A stretch of 64,000 bases of DNA, taken from positions 94,714 through 158,713 of the forward strand of contig NZ_QAIK01000027.1 of the NCBI RefSeq assembly GCF_003061005.1, in the 5' to 3' direction. Position numbers and translations under genes: made by a program. The notes under the pieces were generated by a model. The model was not told the origin of the DNA. It searched no databases and worked only from the letters and a program-made list of their open reading frames with translations. Shown here piece by piece: positions 37,000-46,785 of the stretch; positions within the stretch are counted from its first letter, which is position 1; the number at the start of each line of letters is the position of its first letter. The DNA comes from Pseudomonas sp. HMWF021 (GTDB lineage Bacteria; Pseudomonadota; Gammaproteobacteria; Pseudomonadales; Pseudomonadaceae).

Positions 37000-37799
37000 G
37001 TGCAGAAGTGTTGTCGATGTTAATGGCTCGTTCAGTAGCATTAACGCCTAAGGCGGATAAAACTCCAAAAAAAGTTACGTATAAGGTTTTTTGGAAAACA
37101 ACAGATTTCTGGACGGAAGCGCATATTGCGGATTACCACAAAGAAGCCCCTGAAATTGCAGAGCGCTTAATCGTGGAGAAGTACTGGACGAAAGATGGAG
37201 GTATTAAAGGAAATAAATTCACATGCGAGGACTTTGCTCTAAGGTTGCTCTGTGAGTTTGCTTCTAAGCGAGGGTTGCCGGTTAAACTTAAAACTGGTGT
37301 AAGAACGTACCGGAATATGGAGAACTATGCCGCTGCGGAGCATGATCGCTACGTTTCGCATATGTATGGTTTTTGCGAGATGGTTATGTTGACTTATGGT
37401 GCACCAGATATGCAGCGTGTCGGCGTTAACACAACATCGATCGAAACGGCTGAAGCTTTGCTGCCTGGGGACATCCTCGCACAAGCCTTAGATCGGCCAA
37501 AAGATATAGCGCACCATATTCAAATTGCCATAGCTGTCAGCGATTCGAAAATCGAAATCAGACAGGGAAACACTGGTGGCATAAGCGTTCGTCCTTTCAC
37601 CACGGTTCAAAAGTGGTTGGGCTCGAATATGGCTGACCCTCAAAACTCTGGTTACGCAGGGATGCCTATCGAAAAGGGCAACTACACGAAGTCAGGTATA
37701 GGGTGGACGTACCGAAATGAGAGTACAGGCTCAATGGCTGAAGACTTCTTGAAAAAATTCCTGTTCTATCGCTGGAATTTTTTGGAGTTTAATAAATGA
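36996..37799 (+). CDS. Putative T6SS effector, cysteine-peptidase-like
   Basis: A 267-residue AT-rich gene coupled by ATGA to the PAAR gene. It has no signal peptide, as expected of T6SS cargo. The motif KFTCEDFALRLLCEFASKRGLPV (C77) looks like the helix holding the nucleophile in transglutaminase-like and NlpC/P60-like peptidases. LLPGDILAQ and HHIQIAIAVSD-like sequence (H173/H174, about residues 157-183) resemble the GD and catalytic-His region of NlpC/P60 enzymes. A peptidoglycan amidase or a protease is therefore plausible. This is inference from motifs; no named family was recognised. The next gene is a small membrane protein, a likely immunity factor. Confidence 0.6.
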   Translation: MSAEVLSMLMARSVALTPKADKTPKKVTYKVFWKTTDFWTEAHIADYHKEAPEIAERLIVEKYWTKDGGIKGNKFTCEDFALRLLCEFASKRGLPVKLKTGVRTYRNMENYAAAEHDRYVSHMYGFCEMVMLTYGAPDMQRVGVNTTSIETAEALLPGDILAQALDRPKDIAHHIQIAIAVSDSKIEIRQGNTGGISVRPFTTVQKWLGSNMADPQNSGYAGMPIEKGNYTKSGIGWTYRNESTGSMAEDFLKKFLFYRWNFLEFNK

Positions 37800-38002
37800 C
37801 CATCCAAGACTATTTTGCAAGTGTCGCAGATAGTGATCTATTTGGTCTTTTGGCAATCGTTTGTCTTTTGGTTGCTTTCCTTGGTTGCTTTTCAAAGTTG
37901 CGTCGGTCACGTTTTCATAAAATCATGATGTATGTTTGTGTGTTGATAGTACCTGTTATGCATTTGCTGGGTACTTATTTTTTGAATCAAGCGCCGGCAT
38001 GA
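37796..38002 (+). CDS. Small membrane protein, probable immunity to the preceding effector
   Basis: Product of 68 residues with two hydrophobic segments (about 15-33 and 45-62) joined by a short basic loop (SKLRRSRFHKI). It overlaps the effector gene by 4 nt (ATGA), is equally AT-rich, and completes a PAAR/effector/immunity set. An inner-membrane position would let it face an effector acting in the periplasm. Its role is inferred from context alone. Confidence 0.6.
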   Translation: MTIQDYFASVADSDLFGLLAIVCLLVAFLGCFSKLRRSRFHKIMMYVCVLIVPVMHLLGTYFLNQAPA

Positions 38003-38140
38003 GAAGGCTTAGCCTTGGCTTTGGTCGGAGTTGCGGCGCTGGAAGTTTCGCACGCTTGGCTATTGGTCAGTTGATCATCAGTCGTAGTTGTTCACGTACT
38101 GCGGCAAATACACTTAAATTCATGATCAGGCAGTTAGTCC

Positions 38141-39928
38141 ATGTCCTTTAACCACTACTACCAAAGCGAACTCACCGCACTGCGCCAGTTGGGCCGCCGT
38201 TTCGCCGAGCGTAGTCCGGCGCTGGCGCCGTATCTGGGGCAGGCTGGGCGGGATCCGGATGTGGAGCGGTTGCTGGAAGGCTTTGCGTTCCTTACCGGGC
38301 GTCTGCGGCAGAAGCTCGACGACGAGTTGCCGGAGCTCAGCCATTCGCTGATGCAACTGCTGTGGCCGAACTACATGCGCCCGCTGCCGGCGTTCAGCAT
38401 TCTGCAATTCGATCCGCTGAAGCGTTCCGGGCCGGCGCTGGTGGTCGAGCGCGATACGCCGATCGAAAGCAAACCGATCGAAGACGTGCGTTGCCGCTTC
38501 CGCACCTGCTATCCGACTGAAGTCTTGCCGCTGGATTTGGCGGCGCTGAACTACTCGGTGAAGGGCGACGGTTCGCTGCTCAGCCTGCGTCTGGAGATGA
38601 GCGCCGACGGTCACCTCGGTGAGCTGGAACTGAGCAAACTGCGCCTGCACTTTGCCGGCGAACGCTACATCAGCCAGATGCTGTACCTGAGTCTGCTGCG
38701 CAACCTGGAAGGCATCGAACTGATCCCACTCGACGGTGCGGGCAAGCCAATCGATGGCGTGTCCGGCAAGCCGATGGCGTTCAAGATTCCCGGTGACCGG
38801 GTCAAGCCGGTGGGCTTTGCCGAAGAAGAAGCGTTGATCCCGTATCCGCTGAACACTTTCCGTGGCTATCGCTACCTGCAGGAATACTTCGCCTTCCAGG
38901 ACAAGTTCCTGTTCGTCGACGTCAACGGTCTGGACATCCTCAAGGCGCTGCCGGAAGACACGCTCAAGCAGATGCGCGGCCTGGAACTGCGTTTCGACAT
39001 TCGCAAGAGCGGCATCATGCGCATGCGGCCGACCCTGGATAACGTGAAGCTGTTCTGCACGCCGATTGCCAACCTGTTCGCCCACGATGCGCTGCCGATC
39101 CGCCTCGACGGCAAGCAGGATGAATACCTGCTGCTGCCGGCGAAATACGATCTGGAAAACTGCGGCGTGTTTTCGGTGGAAACCGTCACCGGCTGGAAGC
39201 CCGGCGGCCTCGGTTATCAGGAGTACGTGCCGTTCGAATCGTTCGAGCACGACCCGAGTTTCGACGTGCCCAACAGCCGTCCGCATTACAGCATCCGCCA
39301 GCGTTCATCCTTGCTGCACGACGGCCTCGACACTTATCTGAGCTTCGGCATTCGCCACACCGAAGCCCACGAAACCCTGTCGATCGAGCTGATGTGCACC
39401 AACCAGAACCTGCCGCGCAAGCTCAAGCTCGGCGACATCTGCATGGCCTGCGAAGAGACCCCGGAGTTCCTCAGTTTCCGCAACATCACCCCGGCCACGT
39501 CGAGTTTTGCGCCGCCGCTGAACCGTGACTTCCTGTGGAAGCTGATCAGCAACATGTCGCTCAACTATCTGTCGCTGGCCGACGTCAACGCGTTGAAGGT
39601 GATTCTCGAAACCTACGACCTGCCGCGTTACTACGACCAGCACGCGGAGAAGGTCAGCAAACGCCTGCTCGGCGGCCTCAAGCACATCAAGCACCACCAC
39701 GTCGACCGGCTGCACCGTGGCTTGCCGGTACGCGGTCTGCGCACCGAACTGACCATCGATCCGGAAGGGTATATCGGCGAAGGCGACCTGTTCGTTTTCG
39801 CCTCGGTTCTCAACGAGTTTTTCGCGCTTTACGCCAGTCTCAATTCGTACCACGAGCTGCGGGTAAAAAGCACACAGGGAGAGGTGTACCAATGGACACC
39901 ACGTATGGGCCTGCAGCCCCTGCTTTAA
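38141..39928 (+). CDS. tssF: T6SS baseplate protein TssF
   Basis: Baseplate wedge protein, 595 residues. The N-terminus MSFNHYYQSELTALRQLGRRFAERSPALAPYLG and VERLLEGFAFLTGRLRQKLDDELPEL (split by RDPD) are diagnostic of TssF. It resumes the GC-rich core after the inserted module; the 138 nt before it contain only short, AT-rich frames. Its end overlaps the tssG start by 37 nt. Confidence 0.97.
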   Translation: MSFNHYYQSELTALRQLGRRFAERSPALAPYLGQAGRDPDVERLLEGFAFLTGRLRQKLDDELPELSHSLMQLLWPNYMRPLPAFSILQFDPLKRSGPALVVERDTPIESKPIEDVRCRFRTCYPTEVLPLDLAALNYSVKGDGSLLSLRLEMSADGHLGELELSKLRLHFAGERYISQMLYLSLLRNLEGIELIPLDGAGKPIDGVSGKPMAFKIPGDRVKPVGFAEEEALIPYPLNTFRGYRYLQEYFAFQDKFLFVDVNGLDILKALPEDTLKQMRGLELRFDIRKSGIMRMRPTLDNVKLFCTPIANLFAHDALPIRLDGKQDEYLLLPAKYDLENCGVFSVETVTGWKPGGLGYQEYVPFESFEHDPSFDVPNSRPHYSIRQRSSLLHDGLDTYLSFGIRHTEAHETLSIELMCTNQNLPRKLKLGDICMACEETPEFLSFRNITPATSSFAPPLNRDFLWKLISNMSLNYLSLADVNALKVILETYDLPRYYDQHAEKVSKRLLGGLKHIKHHHVDRLHRGLPVRGLRTELTIDPEGYIGEGDLFVFASVLNEFFALYASLNSYHELRVKSTQGEVYQWTPRMGLQPLL

Positions 39929-40899
39929 GCGGGCTGACCAAGGTAATACGCGAGTACTCGCTGTTTCAGGCCGTGCTGCTGGTGATCGACCGGCTGCGCG
40001 AGGCGCACCCGTATCTGAGCGAAGACGATCTGTACGATCAGGTGGAGTTTCAGGCCAACCCGAGCCTGGGCTTTCCGCGCAGCGACGTCGATCGCGTGGA
40101 ATTTTTCGAAGAACACGGGCAGATGCGCGCGCGCATGCGTTTCAACCTGATCGGCCTGGTCGGCTCCGGTTCGCCGCTGCCGGCGTTCTACGGCGAGCAG
40201 GCCCTGGGCGACAGCGAGGACGGCAACCCGACGCGCAATTTCCTCGACCTGTTCCACCATCGCCTGCAACGGCTGATGCTGCCGATCTGGCGCAAGTACC
40301 GCTATCGCGCCAGTTTCCAGAGCGGAGCGATCGACCCGTTCTCCTCGCAGCTGTTTGCCCTGATCGGTCTGGGTGGCGACGAGATCCGCAAGGCCAAGGA
40401 ACTGAACTGGAAGCGCCTGCTGCCGTACCTCGGTCTGCTCAGCTTGCGGGCGCACTCGGCGGCGCTGATCGAAGCGGTGCTGCGTTACTACTTCAAGCAC
40501 GAAGACCTGGTCATCGAGCAGTGCATCGAACGCCGCGTGGAGATTCTCGACGAGCAGCGCAACCGCCTCGGTCGCGCCAACAGCCTGCTCGGTGAAGACC
40601 TGGTGCTGGGCGAACAGGTGCGCGACCGCAGCGGCAAATTCCGCATTCACATCACCGAACTCGACTGGGAGCGATTCCACGAATTCCTGCCAATCGGTTT
40701 CGGTTACCAGCCGCTGTGCGCGCTGGTGCGGTTCACCCTGCGTGACCCGCTCGATTACGACATTCGCCTGGTGCTGCGCCCGGAAGAAATCCGCGAGCTG
40801 CGCATTGGTGAGAAGAACGACTGTCGCCTGGGTTGGACCAGTTGGCTGGGCTGCGAAAAAGCAGACGGCGTGGTCACCCTGGGCAGCAAAATTCATTAA
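39892..40899 (+). CDS. tssG: T6SS baseplate protein TssG
   Basis: Partner of TssF in the baseplate wedge, 335 residues from the ATG at 39892, preceded by GGGAGAGG. Features are FQAVLLVIDRLREAHP at about 25, VEFQANPSLGFPRSDV, and LIGLVGSGSPLPAFYGE (the conserved G-pattern of TssG). A longer frame upstream lies within tssF and is not used. The 37-nt overlap with tssF couples their translation. Confidence 0.96.
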   Translation: MDTTYGPAAPALSGLTKVIREYSLFQAVLLVIDRLREAHPYLSEDDLYDQVEFQANPSLGFPRSDVDRVEFFEEHGQMRARMRFNLIGLVGSGSPLPAFYGEQALGDSEDGNPTRNFLDLFHHRLQRLMLPIWRKYRYRASFQSGAIDPFSSQLFALIGLGGDEIRKAKELNWKRLLPYLGLLSLRAHSAALIEAVLRYYFKHEDLVIEQCIERRVEILDEQRNRLGRANSLLGEDLVLGEQVRDRSGKFRIHITELDWERFHEFLPIGFGYQPLCALVRFTLRDPLDYDIRLVLRPEEIRELRIGEKNDCRLGWTSWLGCEKADGVVTLGSKIH

Positions 40900-40910
40900 G
40901 GACGTGAGCC

Positions 40911-43568
40911 ATGATCAACGTAGACCTGCAACAACTCATCCAGGCGCTGGACGCCGAAACCCGTCGCGATCTGGAGCGTTCGGCTGAACGTTGCGTGGCC
41001 CGTGGCGGCAGCAAGATCCTCGTCGAAGACCTGCTGCTGGGGCTGCTGGAACGTCAGAATGGCTTGCTGTCGCGTGCGTTGCAGGATGCCGATGTCGACG
41101 CCGGTGAACTGAGTGCCGCGCTGCAATCTCGGGTTGAACACAGCGCCTCGCGCAACCCGGTGTTCGCCCCGGAGCTGGTGCAGTGGCTGCAAGATGCGCT
41201 GCTGGTGGCCAACCTCGAACTGGGCCAGACCTCGGTGGAAGATGCCGCGCTGATCCTCGCCCTGCTGCGTAATCCGATGCGCTACGCCGGCAGCCGTTAT
41301 CAGCCGTTGCTCGCCAAGTTGAACATTGATCGCCTGAAGGAATTTGCCCTGTCGCAACAGGAGCAACCGGCCGCCAACGGCAAGCCGGCGGCGCAGGGTG
41401 AATCGCTGCTGCAGCGTTTCACTCACAACCTGACCCAACAGGCGCGCGACGGCAAACTCGACCCGGTGCTGTGCCGCGATGGCGCGATCCGGCAGATGGT
41501 CGACATTCTCGCCCGTCGCCGCAAGAACAATCCTATCGTGGTTGGTGAAGCCGGCGTCGGTAAAACCGCCATCGTCGAAGGCCTGGCCTCGCGCATCGCT
41601 GCCGGTGAAGTGCCGCAGGTGCTCAAGGGTGTTGAGCTGCTGTCGCTGGACATGGGCCTGCTGCAGGCCGGCGCCAGCGTCAAAGGTGAATTCGAGCGCC
41701 GTCTCAAAGGCGTGATCGATGAGGTCAAAGCCTCGCCGAAACCGATCATCCTGTTCATCGACGAAGCCCACACCTTGATCGGCGCGGGCGGCAATGCCGG
41801 CGGTTCCGACGCGGCCAACCTGCTGAAACCGGCGCTGGCCCGTGGCGAGCTGCGCACCATCGCCGCCACCACCTGGGCCGAGTACAAGAAATACTTCGAG
41901 AAAGACCCGGCGCTGGCCCGTCGTTTCCAACCGGTGCAGTTGCACGAGCCGACCGTCAGTGAAGCGGTGACCATCCTGCGTGGTCTGGCGCAGGTCTACG
42001 AGAAGAGCCACGGCATCTACCTGCGCGATGACGCGGTGGTCTCGGCGGCGGAATTGTCGGCGCGTTATCTGGCCGGTCGCCAGCTGCCGGACAAAGCCGT
42101 CGACGTCCTCGACACTGCGTGTGCCCGCGTACGCATCAGCCTCGCCGCTGCCCCGGAAAGCCTTGAGCGCCTGCGTGGCGAGCTGGCCGAAGGTGGTCGT
42201 CAGCGTCAGGCCCTGCGTCGCGATGCCGAGGCCGGTCTGCTGATCGACCACGAAGCGCTGGACGCACTGGAAGCGCGGCTGGACGAAGCGGAAAGCGAAA
42301 TGGTCGCGCTGGAAACCCTGTGGACCGAACAGAAGCAGTTGGCAGAGCGCCTGCTGGAACTGCGTCAGCAACTGGCCAAGGCCCGCGAAGCCGCCGCCGT
42401 CGAGCCGACCGTCAGTGTTGAAGAAGACGCCGAAGGCACCGTGATCGAAACCATCGCCGCCGAGGTCGAGGAAGGTCAGAGCGTCGAAGCGCTGGAAGCC
42501 GAACTGCACCAGACCCACAGCGCCCTGACCGCTGCTCAAGTCAAAGAACGTCTGGTCAGCTTCGAAGTCTGCCCGCGTCTGGTGGCCGAAGTGATCAGCG
42601 CCTGGACCGGCGTGCCGCTGGCGCAACTGGCGCGCGAGCACAACGCCAAGGTCGCGAGTTTTGCCACTGACCTGCGCACGCGCATCCGTGGTCAGGAGCA
42701 AGCCGTGCACGCGCTGGATCGCTCGATGCGCGCCACTGCTGCGGGCCTGAACAAACCGGATGCACCGGTCGGCGTGTTCCTGCTGGTCGGCCCGAGCGGC
42801 GTCGGCAAGACCGAAACCGCACTGGCCCTGGCTGACCTGCTGTACGGCGGCGACCGTTTCATCACCACCATCAACATGTCCGAATTCCAGGAGAAGCACA
42901 CCGTCTCGCGCCTGATCGGTGCGCCACCGGGCTACGTCGGTTACGGCGAGGGCGGCATGCTCACCGAAGCGGTACGGCAGAAGCCGTATTCGGTGGTGCT
43001 GCTCGATGAAGTCGAAAAGGCTGATCCGGACGTGCTCAACCTGTTCTACCAGATCTTCGACAAGGGCGTAGCCAACGACGGCGAAGGTCGCGAAATCGAC
43101 TTCCGCAACACCTTGATCCTGATGACCTCGAACCTCGGTAGCGACAAGATCAGCGACCTCTGCGAAAACGGCGCCCGCCCGACCGCCGAGCTGCTGGAAG
43201 AAACCATTCGCCCGGTGCTGAGCAAGCACTTCAAACCGGCGCTGCTGGCGCGGATGAAAGTGGTGCCGTACTACCCGGTGGGCGGCCCGGTGCTGCGCGA
43301 GCTGATCGAGATCAAACTCGGTCGTCTCGGCGAGCGCCTCAATCGCCGTCAGCTGGATTTCAGCTGGTGCCAGAACCTCGTCGATCACCTGTCCGAGCGT
43401 TGCACGCAAAGCGAAAGCGGCGCGCGCCTGATCGACCATCTGCTCGATCAGCACGTGCTGCCGCTGGTGGCTGACCGCCTGCTCGATGCGATGGCCACCG
43501 GTGAAAGCCTCAAGCGTGTGCATGCCACGCTCGATGGCAACGCCAGCGTGACGTGCGAGTTCGCCTGA
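40911..43568 (+). CDS. clpV: T6SS sheath-recycling ATPase ClpV (TssH)
   Basis: AAA+ disaggregase that disassembles contracted sheaths, 885 residues. An N-terminal Clp repeat domain (1-150) is followed by AAA1 with Walker A GEAGVGKT (about 211) and Walker B ILFIDEAHTL, a coiled middle domain (about 415-520), and AAA2 with GPSGVGKTE (about 627) and VVLLDEVEKAD. The C-terminus has the ClpV-type D2 small domain. It is preceded by GGACGTGAGCC at 12 nt from tssG. Confidence 0.97.
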   Translation: MINVDLQQLIQALDAETRRDLERSAERCVARGGSKILVEDLLLGLLERQNGLLSRALQDADVDAGELSAALQSRVEHSASRNPVFAPELVQWLQDALLVANLELGQTSVEDAALILALLRNPMRYAGSRYQPLLAKLNIDRLKEFALSQQEQPAANGKPAAQGESLLQRFTHNLTQQARDGKLDPVLCRDGAIRQMVDILARRRKNNPIVVGEAGVGKTAIVEGLASRIAAGEVPQVLKGVELLSLDMGLLQAGASVKGEFERRLKGVIDEVKASPKPIILFIDEAHTLIGAGGNAGGSDAANLLKPALARGELRTIAATTWAEYKKYFEKDPALARRFQPVQLHEPTVSEAVTILRGLAQVYEKSHGIYLRDDAVVSAAELSARYLAGRQLPDKAVDVLDTACARVRISLAAAPESLERLRGELAEGGRQRQALRRDAEAGLLIDHEALDALEARLDEAESEMVALETLWTEQKQLAERLLELRQQLAKAREAAAVEPTVSVEEDAEGTVIETIAAEVEEGQSVEALEAELHQTHSALTAAQVKERLVSFEVCPRLVAEVISAWTGVPLAQLAREHNAKVASFATDLRTRIRGQEQAVHALDRSMRATAAGLNKPDAPVGVFLLVGPSGVGKTETALALADLLYGGDRFITTINMSEFQEKHTVSRLIGAPPGYVGYGEGGMLTEAVRQKPYSVVLLDEVEKADPDVLNLFYQIFDKGVANDGEGREIDFRNTLILMTSNLGSDKISDLCENGARPTAELLEETIRPVLSKHFKPALLARMKVVPYYPVGGPVLRELIEIKLGRLGERLNRRQLDFSWCQNLVDHLSERCTQSESGARLIDHLLDQHVLPLVADRLLDAMATGESLKRVHATLDGNASVTCEFA

Positions 43569-43578
43569 GGTGGGTGTG

Positions 43579-45099
43579 ATGTTCACTCAAGTGCCGCAGC
43601 CACTGGTCTATGCCGAAGCGTTGCTGGCGCAGTTCGCCAGTCTGTCGCGCGCGGCGGACGGTGCTGCGCTGCTGAGTGACTTCGTGCGTGGCCTGGCCGA
43701 GCTGAGCGGTTGCGAACTGGCGCAGTTGTACCTGCTCGACGCCACCCATACCTGCCTGGGGATGAACGCCGAATGCCTCGACGGCGCGCTGCAACCGCGC
43801 GCCGCCACCAGCCTGCCGGCGGACTACAACGGTGAGCAGCTGCTGCAGTTTGCCCTGTGCCAGAACCGCGTGGTGTGCCTGGACGACCTGAGCGGCAGCC
43901 TGCACGAGACCAGTTTCCTGCCGGCCGTGACCACACCGTGGCAATCGCTGCTGTGCGTGCCGCTGGTCAATCAGCACAAAGCGGTCGAAGGCTTGTTGCT
44001 GTGCGCCAGTCGGCGTCGCGTGGACCTGCAAGGCTTTGCCGATTCGCTCGGTCAGCTCGGTTCGTTCGTGCTCGGTCAATTGCACTTGCTGCAGCGTCTG
44101 CGCCAGCCGCTGGCCGAGTCGGCCACGGTGGCGCGCAGCGTGCCGAGCATCAGTGGTTATGGCTTGATCGGCAAAAGCGCCGCCATGCGCCAGACCCATT
44201 CGCTGATCAGCAAAGTCCTGCACAGCCCATACACCGTGCTGTTGCGCGGCGAAACCGGGACCGGCAAGGAAGTCGTGGCCCGGGCGATTCACGATTGCGG
44301 CCCGCGTCGCTCTCAGGCGTTCATTGTGCAGAACTGCGCGGCAGTCCCGGAAAACCTGCTGGAAAGCGAGCTGTTCGGCTATCGCAAAGGTGCGTTCACC
44401 GGCGCCGACCGCGACCGTGCGGGGCTGTTCGATGCGGCCAATGGCGGCACGCTGTTGCTCGACGAGATCGGCGACATGCCGCTGTCACTGCAAGCGAAGA
44501 TATTGCGCGTGTTGCAGGAAGGCGAGATTCGCCCATTGGGCTCCAACGACACCCACAAGATCGACGTGCGGATCATCGCCGCGACGCACCGCGATCTGTC
44601 GACGCTGGTCAGCGAAGGCAAATTCCGCGAGGACCTGTATTACCGCCTCGCGCAATTTCCGATCGAACTGCCGGCCCTGCGCCAGCGCGAAGGAGACATT
44701 CTGGAACTGGCTCTGCACTTCGCCGAGAAGACCTGCGCGTATTTGCAGCGCGACCCGGTGCGCTGGTCGAGCGCGGCGCTGGAACATCTGGCCGGCTACA
44801 CCTTCCCCGGCAACGTGCGCGAACTCAAGGCGCTGGTCGAACGCGCGGTGCTGTTGTGCGAGGGCGGCGAGTTGCTCGCCGAGCATTTCTCCCTGCGCAT
44901 GGAGCCGATCCCCGAAGACCACAGCGGCCTGAACCTGCGCGAACGCCTGGAAAAGGTCGAACGCACGTTGTTGCTCGACTGCCTGCGCAAGAACGACGGC
45001 AACCAGACCCTCGCCGCCCGCGAACTGGGCCTGCCACGCCGCACCCTGCTGTACCGCCTCGGGCGGTTGAATATCAACCTGGGTGACTTCGATGGTTGA
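43579..45099 (+). CDS. Sigma-54-dependent T6SS regulator (Sfa2/VasH-like)
   Basis: Transcription activator of 506 residues. The ATG at 43579 is favoured by GAGG 8 nt upstream. A GAF-like sensor domain (about 20-170) precedes the AAA+ domain with Walker A GETGTGKE (about 224), the GAFTGA loop needed to contact sigma-54 (about 270), and [16 protein letters not shown]. The C-terminus has a Fis-type helix-turn-helix ([20 protein letters not shown]). Its position between clpV and fha is that of sfa2 in HSI-II. It implies that hcp, vgrG or part of the cluster is RpoN-controlled, although no clear -24/-12 site was found here. Confidence 0.92.
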   Translation: MFTQVPQPLVYAEALLAQFASLSRAADGAALLSDFVRGLAELSGCELAQLYLLDATHTCLGMNAECLDGALQPRAATSLPADYNGEQLLQFALCQNRVVCLDDLSGSLHETSFLPAVTTPWQSLLCVPLVNQHKAVEGLLLCASRRRVDLQGFADSLGQLGSFVLGQLHLLQRLRQPLAESATVARSVPSISGYGLIGKSAAMRQTHSLISKVLHSPYTVLLRGETGTGKEVVARAIHDCGPRRSQAFIVQNCAAVPENLLESELFGYRKGAFTGADRDRAGLFDAANGGTLLLDEIGDMPLSLQAKILRVLQEGEIRPLGSNDTHKIDVRIIAATHRDLSTLVSEGKFREDLYYRLAQFPIELPALRQREGDILELALHFAEKTCAYLQRDPVRWSSAALEHLAGYTFPGNVRELKALVERAVLLCEGGELLAEHFSLRMEPIPEDHSGLNLRERLEKVERTLLLDCLRKNDGNQTLAARELGLPRRTLLYRLGRLNINLGDFDG

Positions 45100-45148
45100 T
45101 CTGAACCTGGCTCTTGCAGTGTGCACAACTTCTGTCTTGAAGGGCTTC

Positions 45149-45284
45149 TCTGTGGCGAGGGGATTCATCCCCGATCGGCTGCGCAGCAGTCGTAATCCAG
45201 CAAACGCGGTTCTCCTGAAAGAACCGGTAATCAGGTTTTGGGGCTGCTTCGCAACCCATCGGGGACAAGTCCCCTCACCACAGA
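45149..45284. repeat. Long REP-type element inside the T6SS cluster
   Basis: TCTGTGGCGAGGGGATTCAT and a matching right arm GGGGACAAGTCCCCTCACCACAGA, shortened here to its core, form the same family as the element at 21175, with diverged inner palindromes. It splits the cluster between the sigma-54 activator and the OrfX lipoprotein, suggesting a second transcript start after it. Confidence 0.8.
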
Positions 45285-45432
45285 TTGCTCACTGGCCACA
45301 GGAGGTGCGTACGCCTCGGTGGTCTGGCTCAAGGCCCCGATGCAGAGCCTTCGAGACCACCCAAAGAATTGATTTCAGCGCCGCCCGCAAGGGTCGGCGC
45401 TTTGTGCTTTGTCTACCCCTGGAGACCCTCTG

Positions 45433-45573
45433 ATGTCTGTTCGTCACTGGCACGCTGCCCTGCTGACCCTCGTCGTTCTATGCGGCCTTGGCGGCTGCAG
45501 CGGCAATTACAAATTCAACGACAACGACTATCGCCCGTTGGGTGATCCGCAAGCGGTCAATCGCGGCAAGTGA
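45433..45573 (+). CDS. Small T6SS-associated lipoprotein (OrfX-like)
   Basis: A 46-residue product, MSVRHWHAALLTLVVLCG followed by LGGC: a lipoprotein signal with the lipobox LGGC (Cys at 22), leaving a mature peptide of only 25 residues (CSGNYKFNDNDYRPLGDPQA and four more). P. aeruginosa HSI-II has a small frame at this point (between sfa2 and fha2). GGAGACCCTCTG precedes the ATG. It begins the second half of the cluster and is 18 nt from fha. Function is unknown; an outer-membrane lipopeptide is likely. Confidence 0.8.
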   Translation: MSVRHWHAALLTLVVLCGLGGCSGNYKFNDNDYRPLGDPQAVNRGK

Positions 45574-45591
45574 CCGCAAGGAGCATCAAAC

Positions 45592-46785
45592 ATGGAATTG
45601 GTTTTCGAAATGCTGAACACCAAGCAGTTCGTGCCCACCGAGTTGTGCCAGAAGACCTTCAAACAGGCTGGTGGCGTGATCGGACGGGGCGAGGACTGCG
45701 ACTGGATCATTCCTGACCGCAAGCGTCACCTGTCCAATCACCACGCGATTGTCAGTTACCGCGAAGGCACGTTTTTCCTCACCGACACCAGCAGCAACGG
45801 CGTCCAGGACGGCGGCAGCGGCGCTCGCCTGCACAAGGGCGAACCGGTGCGCATCGAGCACGGCAGCACCTACGTGCTCGGCGACTTCGAGATTCGTGCA
45901 CGGCTGGTGCGTGACCCGGCGACCTTCGACGGCGAAGTCGGCCGTCCGCGTGCCGCCGGCAGCATCATCCCGGACGACGCGTTCCTCGATCTTGATCCGT
46001 TGAATGCCATCGAACAGCAAGAGCGCGTCTATTCGGAAATCGACGAACTGTTGGCCCCGACCGCCAAGCCCGAAGACTCCCGTCAGCGTGCCGACTACGC
46101 GCGCATCGACATGGAAAGCCTGATGGTGCCCGAGCTGGTCGCCCCGGTTGAACCCGAGCCAGCTCCGGCCCCGAAGGTCGTCGAGCGTCAGAGCGAAGGC
46201 TTCTGGGAGCATTTCGGCGCGGCACTGGGCGTGGATGTCAAAGGCCTCGATCACGACGCCCGCGAAGCGCTGGCGCTGAACGCCGCGCGGCTGCTGCGCC
46301 AGAGCATCGGCGGTTTGCAGCAGAGCCTGCGTACCCGTTCGGAGCTGAAAAACGAACTGCGTCTGGCCCAGACCACCGTGCAAGGCACCAACAAGAACCC
46401 GCTGAAATTCGCCGTCGATCCGAGCGAAGCGCTGGAGATTCTGTTACAGCCGCACAAGCCCGGTCATCTGCCGGCCGAGCAGGCAATCTCTCGGGCGTTC
46501 CGTGATCTGCAGGCGCATCAGGTGGCTTTGCTCACCGCCAGCCGCGCCGCCGTGCGCGGCACCCTGGAGCACTTCTCGCCAGAACAGTTGACCCTGCGTT
46601 TCGAACGCGACAACAAGCCGTTGATCGCCACCTCGGGCGGACGCTGGAGAGCCTTCGGCCGGTACCACCAGGCCCTGCGTCAGGACGATGACTGGAGCGA
46701 GCGTCTGCTGGCCCGCGATTTCGCCCAGGCCTACGAAGAACAGATCCGCCTGATCTCCACCCTACACACCGACCACCAAGGATGA
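45592..46785 (+). CDS. T6SS FHA-domain protein (TagH/Fha)
   Basis: Phospho-threonine-binding scaffold that promotes secretion when phosphorylated by the kinase further downstream. The 397-residue protein has an FHA domain at about 20-100 (GGVIGRGEDCDWIIPD, RHLSNHHAIVSYREG, FFLTDTSSNG), then an acidic linker and a C-terminal helical TagH domain (about 200-395: FSPEQLTLRFERD region). AAGGAG precedes the ATG. It overlaps tssJ by 4 nt (ATGA). Confidence 0.94.
   Translation: MELVFEMLNTKQFVPTELCQKTFKQAGGVIGRGEDCDWIIPDRKRHLSNHHAIVSYREGTFFLTDTSSNGVQDGGSGARLHKGEPVRIEHGSTYVLGDFEIRARLVRDPATFDGEVGRPRAAGSIIPDDAFLDLDPLNAIEQQERVYSEIDELLAPTAKPEDSRQRADYARIDMESLMVPELVAPVEPEPAPAPKVVERQSEGFWEHFGAALGVDVKGLDHDAREALALNAARLLRQSIGGLQQSLRTRSELKNELRLAQTTVQGTNKNPLKFAVDPSEALEILLQPHKPGHLPAEQAISRAFRDLQAHQVALLTASRAAVRGTLEHFSPEQLTLRFERDNKPLIATSGGRWRAFGRYHQALRQDDDWSERLLARDFAQAYEEQIRLISTLHTDHQG

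Noticed and set aside
37936-38151. A 71-residue plus-strand frame between the putative immunity gene and tssF
   Set aside because: Overlaps the immunity gene out of frame and tssF's start, without a ribosome site or membrane/signal features.
40896-43586. Long minus-strand open frame opposite clpV
   Set aside because: A mirror of clpV codon bias; clpV carries complete AAA+ motifs on the plus strand.
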